A stretch of 64,000 bases of DNA from Streptomyces sp. NBC_00457 (GCF_036014015.1 NZ_CP107905.1:3038001-3102000), one strand, 5' to 3'. Shown: positions 15,856-25,149, numbered from the stretch's first letter. Translations and numbers: made by a program. Notes: generated by a model from the letters alone, not told the origin.

Positions 15856-17913
15856 TCACTCCTTCCCGCTCGGCTCCTTCGCACTCGGCTCCTTCGGCCG
15901 CTGCTCCGCCGGACCGCGCCGCACCGACCCCGGCGCGTTCCACTCCTTCCGCGCCCGCTTCTTCGCGAGCTCGGACGACTCCAGCTGGTAGGGCACCGAG
16001 GTCACCATGACACCCGGCGTGAACAGCAGCCGGCCCTTCAGCCGCAGCGCGCTCTGGTTGTGCAGCAGATGCTCGTACCAGTGGCCGACGACGTACTCCG
16101 GGATGATCACCGACACGGCGTCGCGCGGCGACTCCCGGCGCACGTTCTTGACGTACTCGATGATCGGCCGGGTGATTTCCCGGTACGGCGAGTCCAGCAC
16201 CTTCAGCGGTACGTCGATCCCGCGCCGTTCCCACTCCGCGCGCAGCGCCTTGGTCTCGGCCGGGTCGACGTTGACGCTGAGCGCCTCGAGGGTGTCGGAG
16301 CGCATCAGCTTGGCGTAGGCCAGGGCGCGCAGGGTGGGGCGGTGGATCTTGGAGATCAGGACGACGGAGTGCACGCGGGACGGTCGTACGCTGTCGTCGC
16401 TCGGGCCCTCGGGGGCGGCGAGTTCCTCGGAGACGTGGTCGTAGTGGCGGCGGATGGCCGACATCGTGACGTAGAAGATCACCATGCCGAGCAGCGCGAC
16501 CCAGGCGCCGTGGGTGAACTTGGTGACCAGGACGACGACCAGCACCAGGCCGGTGAAGAAGGCGCCGAAGGTGTTGATCGCGCGGGAGCGGATCATGTGA
16601 CGGCGCTTGGCGGGGTCCTTCTCGGTGGCCAGGTGGCGGTTCCAGTGGCGGACCATGCCGGTCTGGCTGAGCGTGAAGGAGACGAACACGCCGACGATGT
16701 AGAGCTGGATCAGCCGGGTGGAGTCGGCGCCGTACATCCACACCAGCAGCACGGCCGCGCCGGCCAGCAGCACGATGCCGTTGGAGAAGGCGAGCCGGTC
16801 GCCGCGGGTGTGCAGCTGGCGGGGCAGATAGCGGTCCTGGGCGAGGATCGAGCCGAGCACCGGGAAGCCGTTGTACGCGGTGTTGGCCGCGAGGAACAGC
16901 ACCAGCGCGGTGGCCGTCGCGAGGATCACGAACAGGAAGCTTCCCTTGCCGAAGACGGCCTCGGCGACCTGGGTGATGACCGGGTTCTGGACGTAGTCGG
17001 AGCCGAGCGCGACACCGTTGCTGAGCAGGTCGACGGCCGGGTTCTCGGCCATGCGGACCTTGGTCGCCATGGCCAGCCCGATGATCCCGCAGAACATGGT
17101 GACCGCGAGCAGACCCATCATCGCCAGCGTGGTCGCCGCGTTCTTGGACTTGGGCTTGCGGAAGGCCGGGACACCGTTGGAGATCGCCTCGACACCGGTG
17201 AGCGCGGCACAGCCGGAGGAGAAGGCGCGCAGGAGCAGGAAGACCAGCGCGAAACCCGCCAGGCCCTGGTGCTCCGCCTTGATCTCGTACGACGCCGTCG
17301 GCGCCCGCATGGGGTCGTCCAGCACCAGCCCGCGGAACGCGCCCCACGCGATCATGATGAACACGCCCGCGACGAAGACGTACGTCGGAATCGCGAAGAG
17401 CTTGCCGGACTCCTTCACTCCGCGCAGGTTCATCAGTGTCAGCAGCACGATCACGGCGATCGCGCAGACCACCTTGTGCTCGACCACGAAGGGGATCGCG
17501 GAGCCGAGGTTCTCGATGCCGGACGAGATCGACACGGCGACGGTGAGGACGTAGTCGACGAGCAGCGCGCTCGCGACGGTCAGGCCCGCTTTGTTGCCGA
17601 GGTTGGTGTTGGCCACCTCGTAGTCGCCGCCGCCGCTGGGGTAGGCGTGCACGTTCTGCCGGTAGGAGGCGACCACCGTGAACATCAGCACGACGACCGC
17701 GACCGCGATCCAGGGGCTGAAGTGGTAGGCCGACACGCCCGCGATCGACAGGACCAGCAGCACCTCTCCGGGCGCGTACGCCACGGAGGACAGCGGGTCG
17801 GAGGCGAAGACGGGTAGGGCGATGCGCTTCGGCAGGAGTGTTTCCCCCAGCCGATCACTGCGCAGTGCGCGCCCGATCAGAATCCGTTTGGGCACGTCGG
17901 TCAGTTTGGACAC
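15856..17913 (-). CDS. APC-family amino acid/cation permease
   Basis: About 685 residues from the GTG at 17913 (VSKLTDVPKR), where the conserved N-terminus begins. Twelve or so hydrophobic segments fill residues 40-480, starting with FASDPLSSVAYAPGEVLLVL and including SGIENLGSAIPFVVEHK; a cytosolic C-terminal domain of about 170 residues follows and ends in a charged tail. Members of this group are annotated as amino acid permeases, but the domain organisation also resembles KUP-like potassium carriers. It lies next to two TrkA proteins, which suggests a role in cation homeostasis. No clear ribosome site precedes the GTG, so a leaderless transcript is possible. Confidence 0.85.
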   Translation of the reverse strand: MSKLTDVPKRILIGRALRSDRLGETLLPKRIALPVFASDPLSSVAYAPGEVLLVLSIAGVSAYHFSPWIAVAVVVLMFTVVASYRQNVHAYPSGGGDYEVANTNLGNKAGLTVASALLVDYVLTVAVSISSGIENLGSAIPFVVEHKVVCAIAVIVLLTLMNLRGVKESGKLFAIPTYVFVAGVFIMIAWGAFRGLVLDDPMRAPTASYEIKAEHQGLAGFALVFLLLRAFSSGCAALTGVEAISNGVPAFRKPKSKNAATTLAMMGLLAVTMFCGIIGLAMATKVRMAENPAVDLLSNGVALGSDYVQNPVITQVAEAVFGKGSFLFVILATATALVLFLAANTAYNGFPVLGSILAQDRYLPRQLHTRGDRLAFSNGIVLLAGAAVLLVWMYGADSTRLIQLYIVGVFVSFTLSQTGMVRHWNRHLATEKDPAKRRHMIRSRAINTFGAFFTGLVLVVVLVTKFTHGAWVALLGMVIFYVTMSAIRRHYDHVSEELAAPEGPSDDSVRPSRVHSVVLISKIHRPTLRALAYAKLMRSDTLEALSVNVDPAETKALRAEWERRGIDVPLKVLDSPYREITRPIIEYVKNVRRESPRDAVSVIIPEYVVGHWYEHLLHNQSALRLKGRLLFTPGVMVTSVPYQLESSELAKKRARKEWNAPGSVRRGPAEQRPKEPSAKEPSGKE

Positions 17914-18107
17914 AACAGAGGATCGTAGGCGTTCGAACGGGGGGCCGCCCACCTGCCACCCCACATCTGCTCACCGGGTGAAAACGGGGACCGGTGCGGG
18001 CTCGGTTTCCGCGGGCCGTCTGGCACCTATGCCTATATGACAAAACCCGACTGATTCCCGACCGATTCCTGTCCGTCTCCCGGCCGTTGCCGACCTCTGG
18101 AGGATCC

Positions 18108-18203
18108 ATGCACAGCACCGCCCAGCTGATCGGCGCCGCGGCCGCCCTCGTCGGCCTCGGCATCCTGACCCTGGTCAGCGTCCGCAGCATCAGCCGCCGC
18201 TGA
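18108..18203 (+). CDS. small single-span membrane protein, 31 residues
   Basis: ATG at 18108 follows a very good ribosome site (TCTGGAGGATCC). The product is a 31-residue peptide with one hydrophobic segment (LIGAAAALVGLGILTLVSV) and a basic end (RSISRR), giving a tail-in topology. It sits between the divergent permease gene and trkA, 117 nt upstream of the latter. It could be a small subunit of the neighbouring transporter. No family is recognised; the main evidence is the ribosome site and the membrane span. Confidence 0.6.
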   Translation: MHSTAQLIGAAAALVGLGILTLVSVRSISRR

Positions 18204-18320
18204 CCCGCGGCGGCCCGTGCACGGGGGTCCCCTCCGCCGACCGCGCGTGTGTAGCTTGGGCGGCGGTCTGAGACCCTGTTCAGACCAAGTCAACGACTCT
18301 TTGACAGCGGAAGGACGGTC

Positions 18321-18992
18321 GTGCACATCGTCATCATGGGCTGCGGCAGAGTGGGTTCCGCTCTCGCCCAGACCTTGGAGCAACAGGGGCACACGGTCGC
18401 CGTGATCGACCAGGACCCCACCGCCTTCCGACGGCTCGGCTCCTCGTTCGGTGGCCGCCGGGTCACCGGCGTCGGCTTCGACCAGGACACCCTGCGCGAG
18501 GCCGGCATCGAGGAGGCCGGCGCCTTCGCCGCCGTCTCCAGCGGCGACAACTCGAACATCATCGCCGCCCGCGTCGCGCGCGAGATGTTCGGCATCGAGA
18601 ACGTCGCGGCCCGTATCTACGACCCCCGCCGCGCCGAGGTCTACCAGCGCCTCGGTATCCCGACCGTAGCGACCGTCCGCTGGACCGCCGACCAGATGCT
18701 GCGCCGTCTGCTCCCCTCGGGTGCCGAGCCGCTGTGGCGCGACCCCACCGGCGGTGTCCAGCTGGCCGAGGTGCACGCCTCGACCGCCTGGGTCGGTCAC
18801 AAGATCAGCAGGCTGCAGGAGGAGACGGGCGTCCGCGTGGCGTTCCTGACCCGCCTCGGTGAGGCGATGCTGCCCTCCTCGCAGACGGTGCTGCAGGAGG
18901 GCGACCTGGTGCACGTGATGATGCGTGCCGACGAGGTCGACAAGGTCGAGGCGGCGTTCGCCAAGGGTCCCGAAGAGGAGGGCGGTCACTGA
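18321..18992 (+). CDS. TrkA-type potassium uptake regulatory protein (copy 1)
   Basis: 223 residues, GTG start. Residues 1-125 are a Rossmann RCK/TrkA-N domain (VIMGCGRVGSALAQTLEQQG, acidic end of beta-2 AVIDQDP). Residues about 140-215 are a TrkA-C ligand domain (LRRLLPSGAEP to DLVHVMMRADE). Such proteins gate Trk/Ktr potassium channels in response to NAD(H), ATP or ADP. The stop codon overlaps the start of copy 2 by one base (TGATG), so the pair is translated together and probably forms a hetero-oligomer. The ion-conducting partner is not obvious; the divergent APC permease is the only membrane candidate here. Confidence 0.9.
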   Translation: MHIVIMGCGRVGSALAQTLEQQGHTVAVIDQDPTAFRRLGSSFGGRRVTGVGFDQDTLREAGIEEAGAFAAVSSGDNSNIIAARVAREMFGIENVAARIYDPRRAEVYQRLGIPTVATVRWTADQMLRRLLPSGAEPLWRDPTGGVQLAEVHASTAWVGHKISRLQEETGVRVAFLTRLGEAMLPSSQTVLQEGDLVHVMMRADEVDKVEAAFAKGPEEEGGH

Positions 18993-19669
18993 TGAGGGTC
19001 GCCATTGCCGGTGCCGGTGCGGTGGGCCGCTCGATCGCGGGCGAACTGCTGGAGAACGGCCACGAGGTCCTGCTCATCGACAAGGCGCCGACCGCGATCT
19101 CGGTCGAGCGCGTCCCGCAGGCGGAGTGGCTGCTCGCCGACGCCTGCGAGATCACGTCCCTGGACGAGGCCGCGCTCCAGCGCTGCAACGTCGTGATCGC
19201 CGCGACCGGCGACGACAAGGTGAACCTGGTCGTCTCCCTGCTGGCGAAGACGGAGTACGGCGTCCCGCGCGTCGTCGCCCGGGTGAACAACCCGAAGAAC
19301 GAGTGGCTCTTCAACGAGTCCTGGGGCGTCGACGTCGCCGTCTCCACCCCCCGCCTCATGTCCGCCCTCGTCGAGGAGGCGGTCAGCGTCGGCGACCTGG
19401 TCCGGCTGCTGCGCTTCAGCCACGGCGACGCCAACCTCGTCGAGCTGACCCTGCCGGAGGAGTCGGCTCTGGCCGGCACCCAGGTCGGCGACGTCGAGTG
19501 GCCGCAGGACACGTCCCTGGTCACCATCATCCGCGGCAACCGCGTCCTCACCCCGTCCCAGGAGGACTCCCTGGAAGCCGGCGACGAACTGCTGTTCGTG
19601 GCAGCCCAGGCCCGCGAGGAACAGCTGGAGGATCTGCTGTCGGTGCGCCGCGAGGACACGGTGAGCTGA
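18992..19669 (+). CDS. TrkA-type potassium uptake regulatory protein (copy 2)
   Basis: 225 residues with the same layout as copy 1: TrkA-N Rossmann domain starting VAIAGAGAVGRSIAGELLENG and ending its second strand in LLIDKAP, then a TrkA-C domain in about residues 140-220 (ELTLPEESALAGTQVGDVEW). The glycine-rich loop is GAGAVG, intact for dinucleotide binding. It ends 20 nt before a strong terminator. Confidence 0.9.
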   Translation: MRVAIAGAGAVGRSIAGELLENGHEVLLIDKAPTAISVERVPQAEWLLADACEITSLDEAALQRCNVVIAATGDDKVNLVVSLLAKTEYGVPRVVARVNNPKNEWLFNESWGVDVAVSTPRLMSALVEEAVSVGDLVRLLRFSHGDANLVELTLPEESALAGTQVGDVEWPQDTSLVTIIRGNRVLTPSQEDSLEAGDELLFVAAQAREEQLEDLLSVRREDTVS

Positions 19670-19689
19670 GCCGTTCCAGGGTTACGAGA

Positions 19690-19726
19690 ACGGAGGGCGC
19701 CCCGCGATTCGCGGGGCGCCCTCCGT
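19690..19726. terminator. bidirectional terminator between trkA pair and DUF3159 gene
   Basis: Perfect inverted repeat with 17-bp arms (ACGGAGGGCGCCCCGCG and its complement) and loop ATT. It separates two convergent transcripts and can serve both. Confidence 0.85.
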
Positions 19727-19743
19727 CGTCGTAGAACCGCTTG

Positions 19744-20517
19744 CTAGGCGTCCCGGCGGTGCCGGCCCGCCGTGGCCTCGTCGTGCTCCTGCGTGAGGGC
19801 TTCCTTGCGTTCCTTTTCGGCCTGCTCCTCCGCCTCCATCTCGGCGAAGACGTCGATCGGTGCCGGGGCCTTCGCCAGGAACACCCAGGTCAGCCAGACG
19901 GCCAGCAGGAACGGCGGGATCTTCAGGGCGATCAGGACCCAGCCGAGCTGGGTGGTGTCGGCCCACCAGTACAGCGGGAAGAGGATCGCGCACTTGGCGA
20001 GCAGGATCAGGCCCCAGGCGTAACTGGCCTTGGCGTACGCCTTCTTGCGGCCCGGGTTGCGGGTGCGCCAGGAGAGATTCTCCTTGAAGACCGGGCCGAG
20101 GATCAGACCGAGCAGCGGGACGCCGGCCAGGGTCGTGATGATGTACGCGAGCGCCAGGCCCAGCGTGTAGAGCATGCCGGGCAGGTAGAAGTCCTTGGCG
20201 TTGCCCGTCATCATCGCGAACACGACACCGAACGCGACGCCGAAGACTCCGCTGAAGGCGTGCTTGACGGTGTCCCTCATCGCCAGACGGACCACGACCA
20301 GCAGCACGGACACACCGAGGGCGGCGATCGCCGACAGGTGCAGGTCCTTGTTGATCGTGTAGATGGTGACGAAGAGAAGACCGGGCAACACCGTCTCGAT
20401 CATGCCCCGCAGGCCGCCGAACGCCTCGAACAGCGCTGCCTCGGTCACCGCCCGGGCGTCGTGCCCGGCGGCTGCGGTGTCTTCGGTGTCTGTGGTCGGC
20501 TTGTCGAGCGACGTCAC
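19744..20517 (-). CDS. DUF3159 family membrane protein
   Basis: 257 residues, GTG start, with about six hydrophobic segments between residues 35 and 225 (GLLFVTIYTINKDLHLSA, VLLVVVRLAMRDT, and others), a short acidic N-terminus and a charged coiled-coil-like C-terminal tail (EMEAEEQAEKERKEA). The sequence fits the actinobacterial DUF3159 family of unknown function. It is 3 nt downstream of the OB-fold gene, so the two are co-transcribed. The family typically travels with that OB-fold protein near dut and Trk genes in Streptomyces. Confidence 0.85.
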   Translation of the reverse strand: MTSLDKPTTDTEDTAAAGHDARAVTEAALFEAFGGLRGMIETVLPGLLFVTIYTINKDLHLSAIAALGVSVLLVVVRLAMRDTVKHAFSGVFGVAFGVVFAMMTGNAKDFYLPGMLYTLGLALAYIITTLAGVPLLGLILGPVFKENLSWRTRNPGRKKAYAKASYAWGLILLAKCAILFPLYWWADTTQLGWVLIALKIPPFLLAVWLTWVFLAKAPAPIDVFAEMEAEEQAEKERKEALTQEHDEATAGRHRRDA

Positions 20518-20520
20518 CGG

Positions 20521-20919
20521 CTACTCCCGTCCAAGGGGTCTCAGTTCGTATTTCGGGTTGAACAGCACACGGCGTCCGCGGCTCATCGAGATCCGGCCCG
20601 ACGCGATCATCTTGCGTCCTGGCTCTATCCCCACGATGGAGCGCCGCCCGAGCCACACCACGTCCAGCGCGGCGGAGCCGTCGAACAACTCGGCCTCCAG
20701 GGCCGGAACTCCGGCACGCGGCCGCAGGGTGACCGTGCGCAAGGTACCAGTAACGGTCACTATCTGACGGTCGTGGCAGTCACCGATGCGGATACAGCCT
20801 GCGGTGTCGGCGTCCTCGCGCAGCTCCTCCGACTCCAGATCCTCCTGCGACGAGGAGAGCCGGTCGAGCATGCGCCGGAACCGGCCCACCGGCTTTTCGG
20901 AACGAGGAACACCACTCAT
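20521..20919 (-). CDS. OB-fold nucleic-acid-binding protein
   Basis: 132 residues. After a charged lead (RFRRMLDRLSSSQEDLE) there is an OB-fold: QIVTVTGTLRTVTLRP, LEAELFDGSAALDVVWLG, RKMIASGRI. This is the layout of RecG-wedge/aaRS-type anticodon-binding OB domains annotated as nucleic-acid binding in actinobacteria. Direct binding has not been shown by sequence. First gene of a two-gene operon with the DUF3159 gene. Confidence 0.82.
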   Translation of the reverse strand: MSGVPRSEKPVGRFRRMLDRLSSSQEDLESEELREDADTAGCIRIGDCHDRQIVTVTGTLRTVTLRPRAGVPALEAELFDGSAALDVVWLGRRSIVGIEPGRKMIASGRISMSRGRRVLFNPKYELRPLGRE

Positions 20920-20964
20920 ATCTGAAGCGTACCGGGGCCCGCCGACAGCTACGTACCCCCGGTG

Positions 20965-21648
20965 CTAGCGCTCGAACCGGTACCCCATCCCGGGTTCCGT
21001 AATGAAGTGTTTCGGGTGCGACGGGTCGGCCTCCAGCTTCCTCCTGAGCTGGGCCATGTACACCCGCAGGTAGTTCGTCTCCGTCCCGTACGACGGCCCC
21101 CACACCTCTTGCAGCAGCTGCTTCTGGCTGACCAGACGGCCGCTGTTGCGGACGAGGACCTCCAGGAGGTGCCACTCCGTGGGGGTCAGCCGTACGTCCT
21201 TGCCGGCGCGGTGGACCTTCTTGGCGGCCAGGTCGACGGTGAACTCGTCGGTCTCCACCGTCACGTCATCCTCGCCGCCCCCGGTGGGCTCGGCGCGGCG
21301 GACGGCGGCCCGCAGCCGGGCCAGCAGCTCGTCCATGCCGAAGGGCTTGGTGACGTAGTCGTCGGCACCCGCGTCCAGCGCCTCGACCTTCTCGTCGGAG
21401 GTGTGCCGGGCGGAGAGCACGATGATCGGCACCCGGGTCCAGCCGCGCAGCCCCTTGATCACGTCGACGCCGTCGAGGTCGGGCAGGCCCAGGTCGAGCA
21501 CCACGACGTCGGGGTGGCGGGCGGCGGCGAGCTGGAGGGCGGTGGCACCGTCGTGGGCCGCGTCGACCTCGTACTTGCGGGCCTTGAGGTTGATCACCAG
21601 GGCGCGCACGATCTGCGGTTCGTCGTCGATCACGAGCACCCGGGTCAT
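20965..21648 (-). CDS. kdpE: KdpE response regulator (OmpR family)
   Basis: 227 residues. Receiver domain 1-118 with acidic pocket DDE (9-10) and phospho-acceptor Asp52 in VVLDLGLPD, switch Ser/Thr at LSA (78-80) and Lys101 in TKPFG. The OmpR winged helix occupies about 130-227, ending GMGYRFER. The ATG at 21648 overlaps the kdpD stop (ATGA), so it is translationally coupled to the kinase. In the family it activates the high-affinity kdpFABC potassium pump; no kdpFABC genes lie in this window, so they are elsewhere or absent. Confidence 0.93.
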   Translation of the reverse strand: MTRVLVIDDEPQIVRALVINLKARKYEVDAAHDGATALQLAAARHPDVVVLDLGLPDLDGVDVIKGLRGWTRVPIIVLSARHTSDEKVEALDAGADDYVTKPFGMDELLARLRAAVRRAEPTGGGEDDVTVETDEFTVDLAAKKVHRAGKDVRLTPTEWHLLEVLVRNSGRLVSQKQLLQEVWGPSYGTETNYLRVYMAQLRRKLEADPSHPKHFITEPGMGYRFER

Positions 21649-24212
21649 AGGGGCTGCCTTTCCGGTCGAGCGGGGTAAAGAGGTTCCTGCGCGTGCGGTT
21701 CTGCCGCGTCCGGCGGGCGGGAGCCGGTCCCGTGGAGGGAGAGGACCATGGTGAGGCCGCCGCCGGGGGTGTCCTCGGCGTGCAGGGTGCCGTCCATCGC
21801 CTCGGCGAAACCGCGGGCGACGGCGAGACCCAGGCCGACTCCGGCGCCGCGCGGGGCGTCGCCGTAGCGCTGGAAAGGCTCGAAGATGCGCTCCTTGGCC
21901 TCGTCGGGGACGCCGGGTCCGCGGTCGACCACCCGCACCTCGACCCGGTCCGCGATGGCACTGGCGGACACCAGGACGGGCTTGCCGTCCGGGCTGTACT
22001 TGACGGCGTTCTCGACCAGGTTGGCCACCGCGCGCTCCAGCAGCCCGGCGTCGACGGACACCATGGGCAGCGTCTCGGGGATGTCGAGTACCACGCTGTC
22101 CTCGGGCACCCCGCCCAGCGCCATCGGCACCACCTCGTCCAGGTCGATCTCCCGGATGATCGGGGTGACCGTGCCGGTCTGCAGCCGGGACATGTCCAGC
22201 AGGTTGCCCACCAGGTGGTCGAGGCGGTCGGCGCCGTCCTCGATGCCCTCCAGCAGCTCCGCCTGGTCCTCCTCCGACCACGCCACGTCGTCGGAGCGCA
22301 GACTGGTCACCGCCGCCTTGATCCCGGCCAGCGGGGTGCGCAGGTCATGGCTGACGGCGGCCAGCAGCGCGGTACGGATCCGGTTGCCCTCCGCCAGCGC
22401 CCGCGCCCGGTCGGCCTCCGCCCGCAGCCGCCGCCGGTCCAGCACCACCGCCGCCTGCGCGGCGAACGCGGCCAGCACCCGCCGGTCCTCCGCCGGCAGC
22501 ACCCGCCCGGTCAGCGCCAGCGCCATGTGATCGCCCACCGGCACGTCCACGTCCGCGTCCTCAGGGCTCGCGCACGGCCGCGGCCCCACACTCCCGGCGC
22601 AGGTCCACGGGTCCACGTCGCTCTGCCGCTCCAGCAGCGCCGCCGACTCCATCCCGAACGTCTCCCGCACCCGCTCCAGCAGCTCCTCCAGCCCGGTCTC
22701 ACCGCGCAGCACATTGCCCGCCAGGAACGACAGGATCTCCGACTCGGCCCGCAGCCGCGCCGCCTGCTGGGTACGCCGGGCCGCCAGATCCACCACCGAC
22801 GCCACCGACACCGCCACCCCGACGAAGATCACGAGGGCGACGATGTTCTTCGGGTCCGCGATGGCCAGCCGGTGCAGGGGCCGGGTGAAGAAGAAGTTCA
22901 GCAGCAGCGATCCGAAGGCCGCCGAGGCCAGCGCCGGGAAGAGCCCGCCGAGCAGCGCCGCCGCCACGACCACCGTCAGGAACAGCAGCATGGTGTTGGC
23001 CAGGCCGAGATCGACGGTGTTCAGCAGCACCGTCAGGAGCGCCGGACCGGCCAGTCCGACCAGCCAGCCCCAGAGGATCCTGGCCCGCCCGAGGCGCGCC
23101 CCGCGGGCGACGGGCAGTCCTCGTCCCTTGCCCGCCTCGTCGTGGGTGATCAGGTGGACGTCGAGATCGGGCCCGGAGTCCCGGGCGACCGTCGCCCCCA
23201 CGCCCGGCCCGAAGACGTACTGCCAGCTCTTGCGCCGGGATACACCGAGCACGATCTGCGTGGCGTTCACTCCGCGCGCGAAGTCCAGCAGGGCGGCAGG
23301 AATGTCATCCCCGACCACGTGATGAAACGTGCCGCCCAGGTCCTCGACGAGCGTGCGCTGGACCGCCAGCTCTTTCGGAGAGGCGGACGTGAGCCCGTCG
23401 CTGCGGGCGATGTACACCGCCAGCACCTCACCGCCGGCCCCCTTCTCCGCCAGCCGCGCCGCCCGCCGGATCAGCGTCCGCCCCTCCGGACCCCCCGTCA
23501 GCCCCACCACGATCCGCTCCCGCGAACCCCAGATCGCCGACACCCGATGCTCACTGCGGTACTGCTGCAGATACTCATCGACCCGGTCCGCCACCCACAA
23601 CAGCGCCAGCTCCCGCAACGCCGTCAGATTCCCCGGCCGGAAGTAGTTCGACAGCGCCGCATCCACCTTGTCCGGCCGGTAGATGTTGCCGTGCGCCATC
23701 CGCCGCCGCAGCGCCTGCGGCGACATGTCCACCAGCTCTATCTGATCCGCGCGGCGCACCACCTCGTCCGGCACCGTCTCCCGCTGCCGTACGCCCGTGA
23801 TCGACTCGACGACATCGCCGAGGGACTCCAGATGCTGGATGTTCACCGTCGAGACCACATCGATCCCGGCCGCCAGCAACTCCTCCACGTCCTGCCACCG
23901 CTTGGCATTCCGCGACCCGGGAATGTTCGTGTGCGCCAGCTCGTCGACCAGCGCCACCTTCGGCCGGCGCGCGAGGACCGCGTCGACGTCCATCTCCGTG
24001 AAGACACCGCCGCGGTACTCCAGCTCCCGGCGCGTGATCTGCTCCAGACCGTGCAGCATCACCTCGGTCCGCGGCCGCCCGTGATGCTCCACGAACGCCA
24101 CCACACAGTCCGTGCCGCGCTCCACCCGCCGGTGCGCTTCGGACAGCATGGCGTACGTCTTGCCCACGCCCGGTGCCGCACCGAGGTAGATCCGAAGCTT
24201 GCCGCGTCCCAT
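21645..24212 (-). CDS. kdpD: KdpD sensor histidine kinase
   Basis: 855 residues. The N-terminal KdpD domain has a Walker A loop GAAPGVGKT (11-19) and a Walker B-like VALVDELAHTN; a USP domain follows (about 230-360), then four membrane helices (DUF4118, about 390-490), a GAF-like part, and the kinase core with phospho-acceptor His near 620 (AVSHDLRTPLAG), N-box NLVENAVKYS, G1 DRGPGVP and G2 GVGLGLAVA. It senses potassium limitation or turgor and phosphorylates KdpE. Upstream is a terminator from the next operon and a gap of about 130 nt that should hold the promoter. Confidence 0.95.
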   Translation of the reverse strand: MGRGKLRIYLGAAPGVGKTYAMLSEAHRRVERGTDCVVAFVEHHGRPRTEVMLHGLEQITRRELEYRGGVFTEMDVDAVLARRPKVALVDELAHTNIPGSRNAKRWQDVEELLAAGIDVVSTVNIQHLESLGDVVESITGVRQRETVPDEVVRRADQIELVDMSPQALRRRMAHGNIYRPDKVDAALSNYFRPGNLTALRELALLWVADRVDEYLQQYRSEHRVSAIWGSRERIVVGLTGGPEGRTLIRRAARLAEKGAGGEVLAVYIARSDGLTSASPKELAVQRTLVEDLGGTFHHVVGDDIPAALLDFARGVNATQIVLGVSRRKSWQYVFGPGVGATVARDSGPDLDVHLITHDEAGKGRGLPVARGARLGRARILWGWLVGLAGPALLTVLLNTVDLGLANTMLLFLTVVVAAALLGGLFPALASAAFGSLLLNFFFTRPLHRLAIADPKNIVALVIFVGVAVSVASVVDLAARRTQQAARLRAESEILSFLAGNVLRGETGLEELLERVRETFGMESAALLERQSDVDPWTCAGSVGPRPCASPEDADVDVPVGDHMALALTGRVLPAEDRRVLAAFAAQAAVVLDRRRLRAEADRARALAEGNRIRTALLAAVSHDLRTPLAGIKAAVTSLRSDDVAWSEEDQAELLEGIEDGADRLDHLVGNLLDMSRLQTGTVTPIIREIDLDEVVPMALGGVPEDSVVLDIPETLPMVSVDAGLLERAVANLVENAVKYSPDGKPVLVSASAIADRVEVRVVDRGPGVPDEAKERIFEPFQRYGDAPRGAGVGLGLAVARGFAEAMDGTLHAEDTPGGGLTMVLSLHGTGSRPPDAAEPHAQEPLYPARPERQPL

Positions 24213-24345
24213 GGCCCTATTGTCTTCCCGTTCACTGCTGCGTACGCAGCGTCGACCTTACGGCCAACGATGTGGACAAACGGGACGGGGTGGGCGCCAG
24301 GGGACGTCTTTGACGCAACCCTGACGGTTCCGCGCACGAAAAAGA

Positions 24346-24371
24346 GCCGCACCCCGAACCCGGGGTGCGGC
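24346..24371 (-). terminator. terminator of the dut/DUF3710 operon
   Basis: 11-bp GC stem (GCCGCACCCCG with its complement) and loop AACC, followed on the minus strand by CTCTTTTTCG, a real U tract. It lies 15 nt beyond the DUF3710 stop. Confidence 0.85.
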
Positions 24372-24386
24372 CCTTCTCGTGTCTGA

Positions 24387-25148
24387 CTAGCGGACCTCGG
24401 TGATCTCCGGCCCGCGCTGCAACTGCCCCATGCCACCGGAGAAGCGCGAACCCGCCTCCTCCTGCTGGATGCTCTCGGGGACCATCTGCGCGTCGTTCGG
24501 CAGCTTCAGGACGATCGGGTCGCGGGGCGCCATCGGGCCCTCGCCGCGGACCACGACCGTGTCCCGGAAGATCTGCTCGAGCAGCCCCGCGGCCTGCGGC
24601 TGCACCGCACCCTGCCCGGAGATCACCCCGCGCAGGAACCAGCGGGGCCCGTCCACACCGACGAACCGCACGACCTGGAAGCCGCCCGTGCCGTCCGGCA
24701 GTTGCACCGGCACCTGGGCGCGCAGCTCCCAGCCCAGCGGACCCTCGACCTCGTCGACGATGCCACCCTGCTGAGTGATGCCGCCGGCGATCTCCTCACG
24801 TACTTCGCCCCAGATGCCCTCGCGCTTGGGAGCGGCGAAGGCCTGCAACTGGACGGCGCTGTCGCGCAGCACGACGGTCGCCGCGACGATCGCGTCGCCC
24901 GCGACCTCGACCCGCAGCTCCATGCCGTCGACACCCGGCACGAAGATGCCGCCCAGGTCGACCCGGCCCTCGGCCGGGTCGCTCACCTCGGAGCTGTCCC
25001 AGGGCCCGTCGGGCCGCGGCTCCGGCTCGAGCCGCACGCGCCCGCTCTCTACCTCAACGTCCGCCTCAGTGTCGACACTGTCGACGACCTGCTCGGCCTC
25101 GCCGGCCGCGTCGTCGGCGGCACCCTTCTTCTTGCGACGTCCGAACAC
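24387..25148 (-). CDS. DUF3710 family protein
   Basis: 253 residues from the GTG at 25148 (VFGRRKKKG), after an AAGGACAG ribosome site. A basic start is followed by an acidic region (EAEQVVDSVDTEADVEVE) and then the conserved DUF3710 body: RVDLGGIFVPGVDGMELRVE, VQLQAFAAPKREGIW, WFLRGVISG. The family is actinobacterial, almost always next to dut, and its function is unknown. It is the last gene of the PaaI-dut-DUF3710 operon, one base after dut. Confidence 0.88.
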   Translation of the reverse strand: MFGRRKKKGAADDAAGEAEQVVDSVDTEADVEVESGRVRLEPEPRPDGPWDSSEVSDPAEGRVDLGGIFVPGVDGMELRVEVAGDAIVAATVVLRDSAVQLQAFAAPKREGIWGEVREEIAGGITQQGGIVDEVEGPLGWELRAQVPVQLPDGTGGFQVVRFVGVDGPRWFLRGVISGQGAVQPQAAGLLEQIFRDTVVVRGEGPMAPRDPIVLKLPNDAQMVPESIQQEEAGSRFSGGMGQLQRGPEITEVR

Positions 25149-25149
25149 G

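Noticed and set aside
15841..17817. 658-codon plus-strand frame opposite the APC permease
   Set aside because: Asp/His/Gly/Arg-rich shadow; permease helices are clear on the minus strand.
21693..24386. 897-codon plus-strand frame opposite kdpD
   Set aside because: Low-complexity Arg/His/Pro/Gln composition; kdpD on the other strand has all expected motifs.
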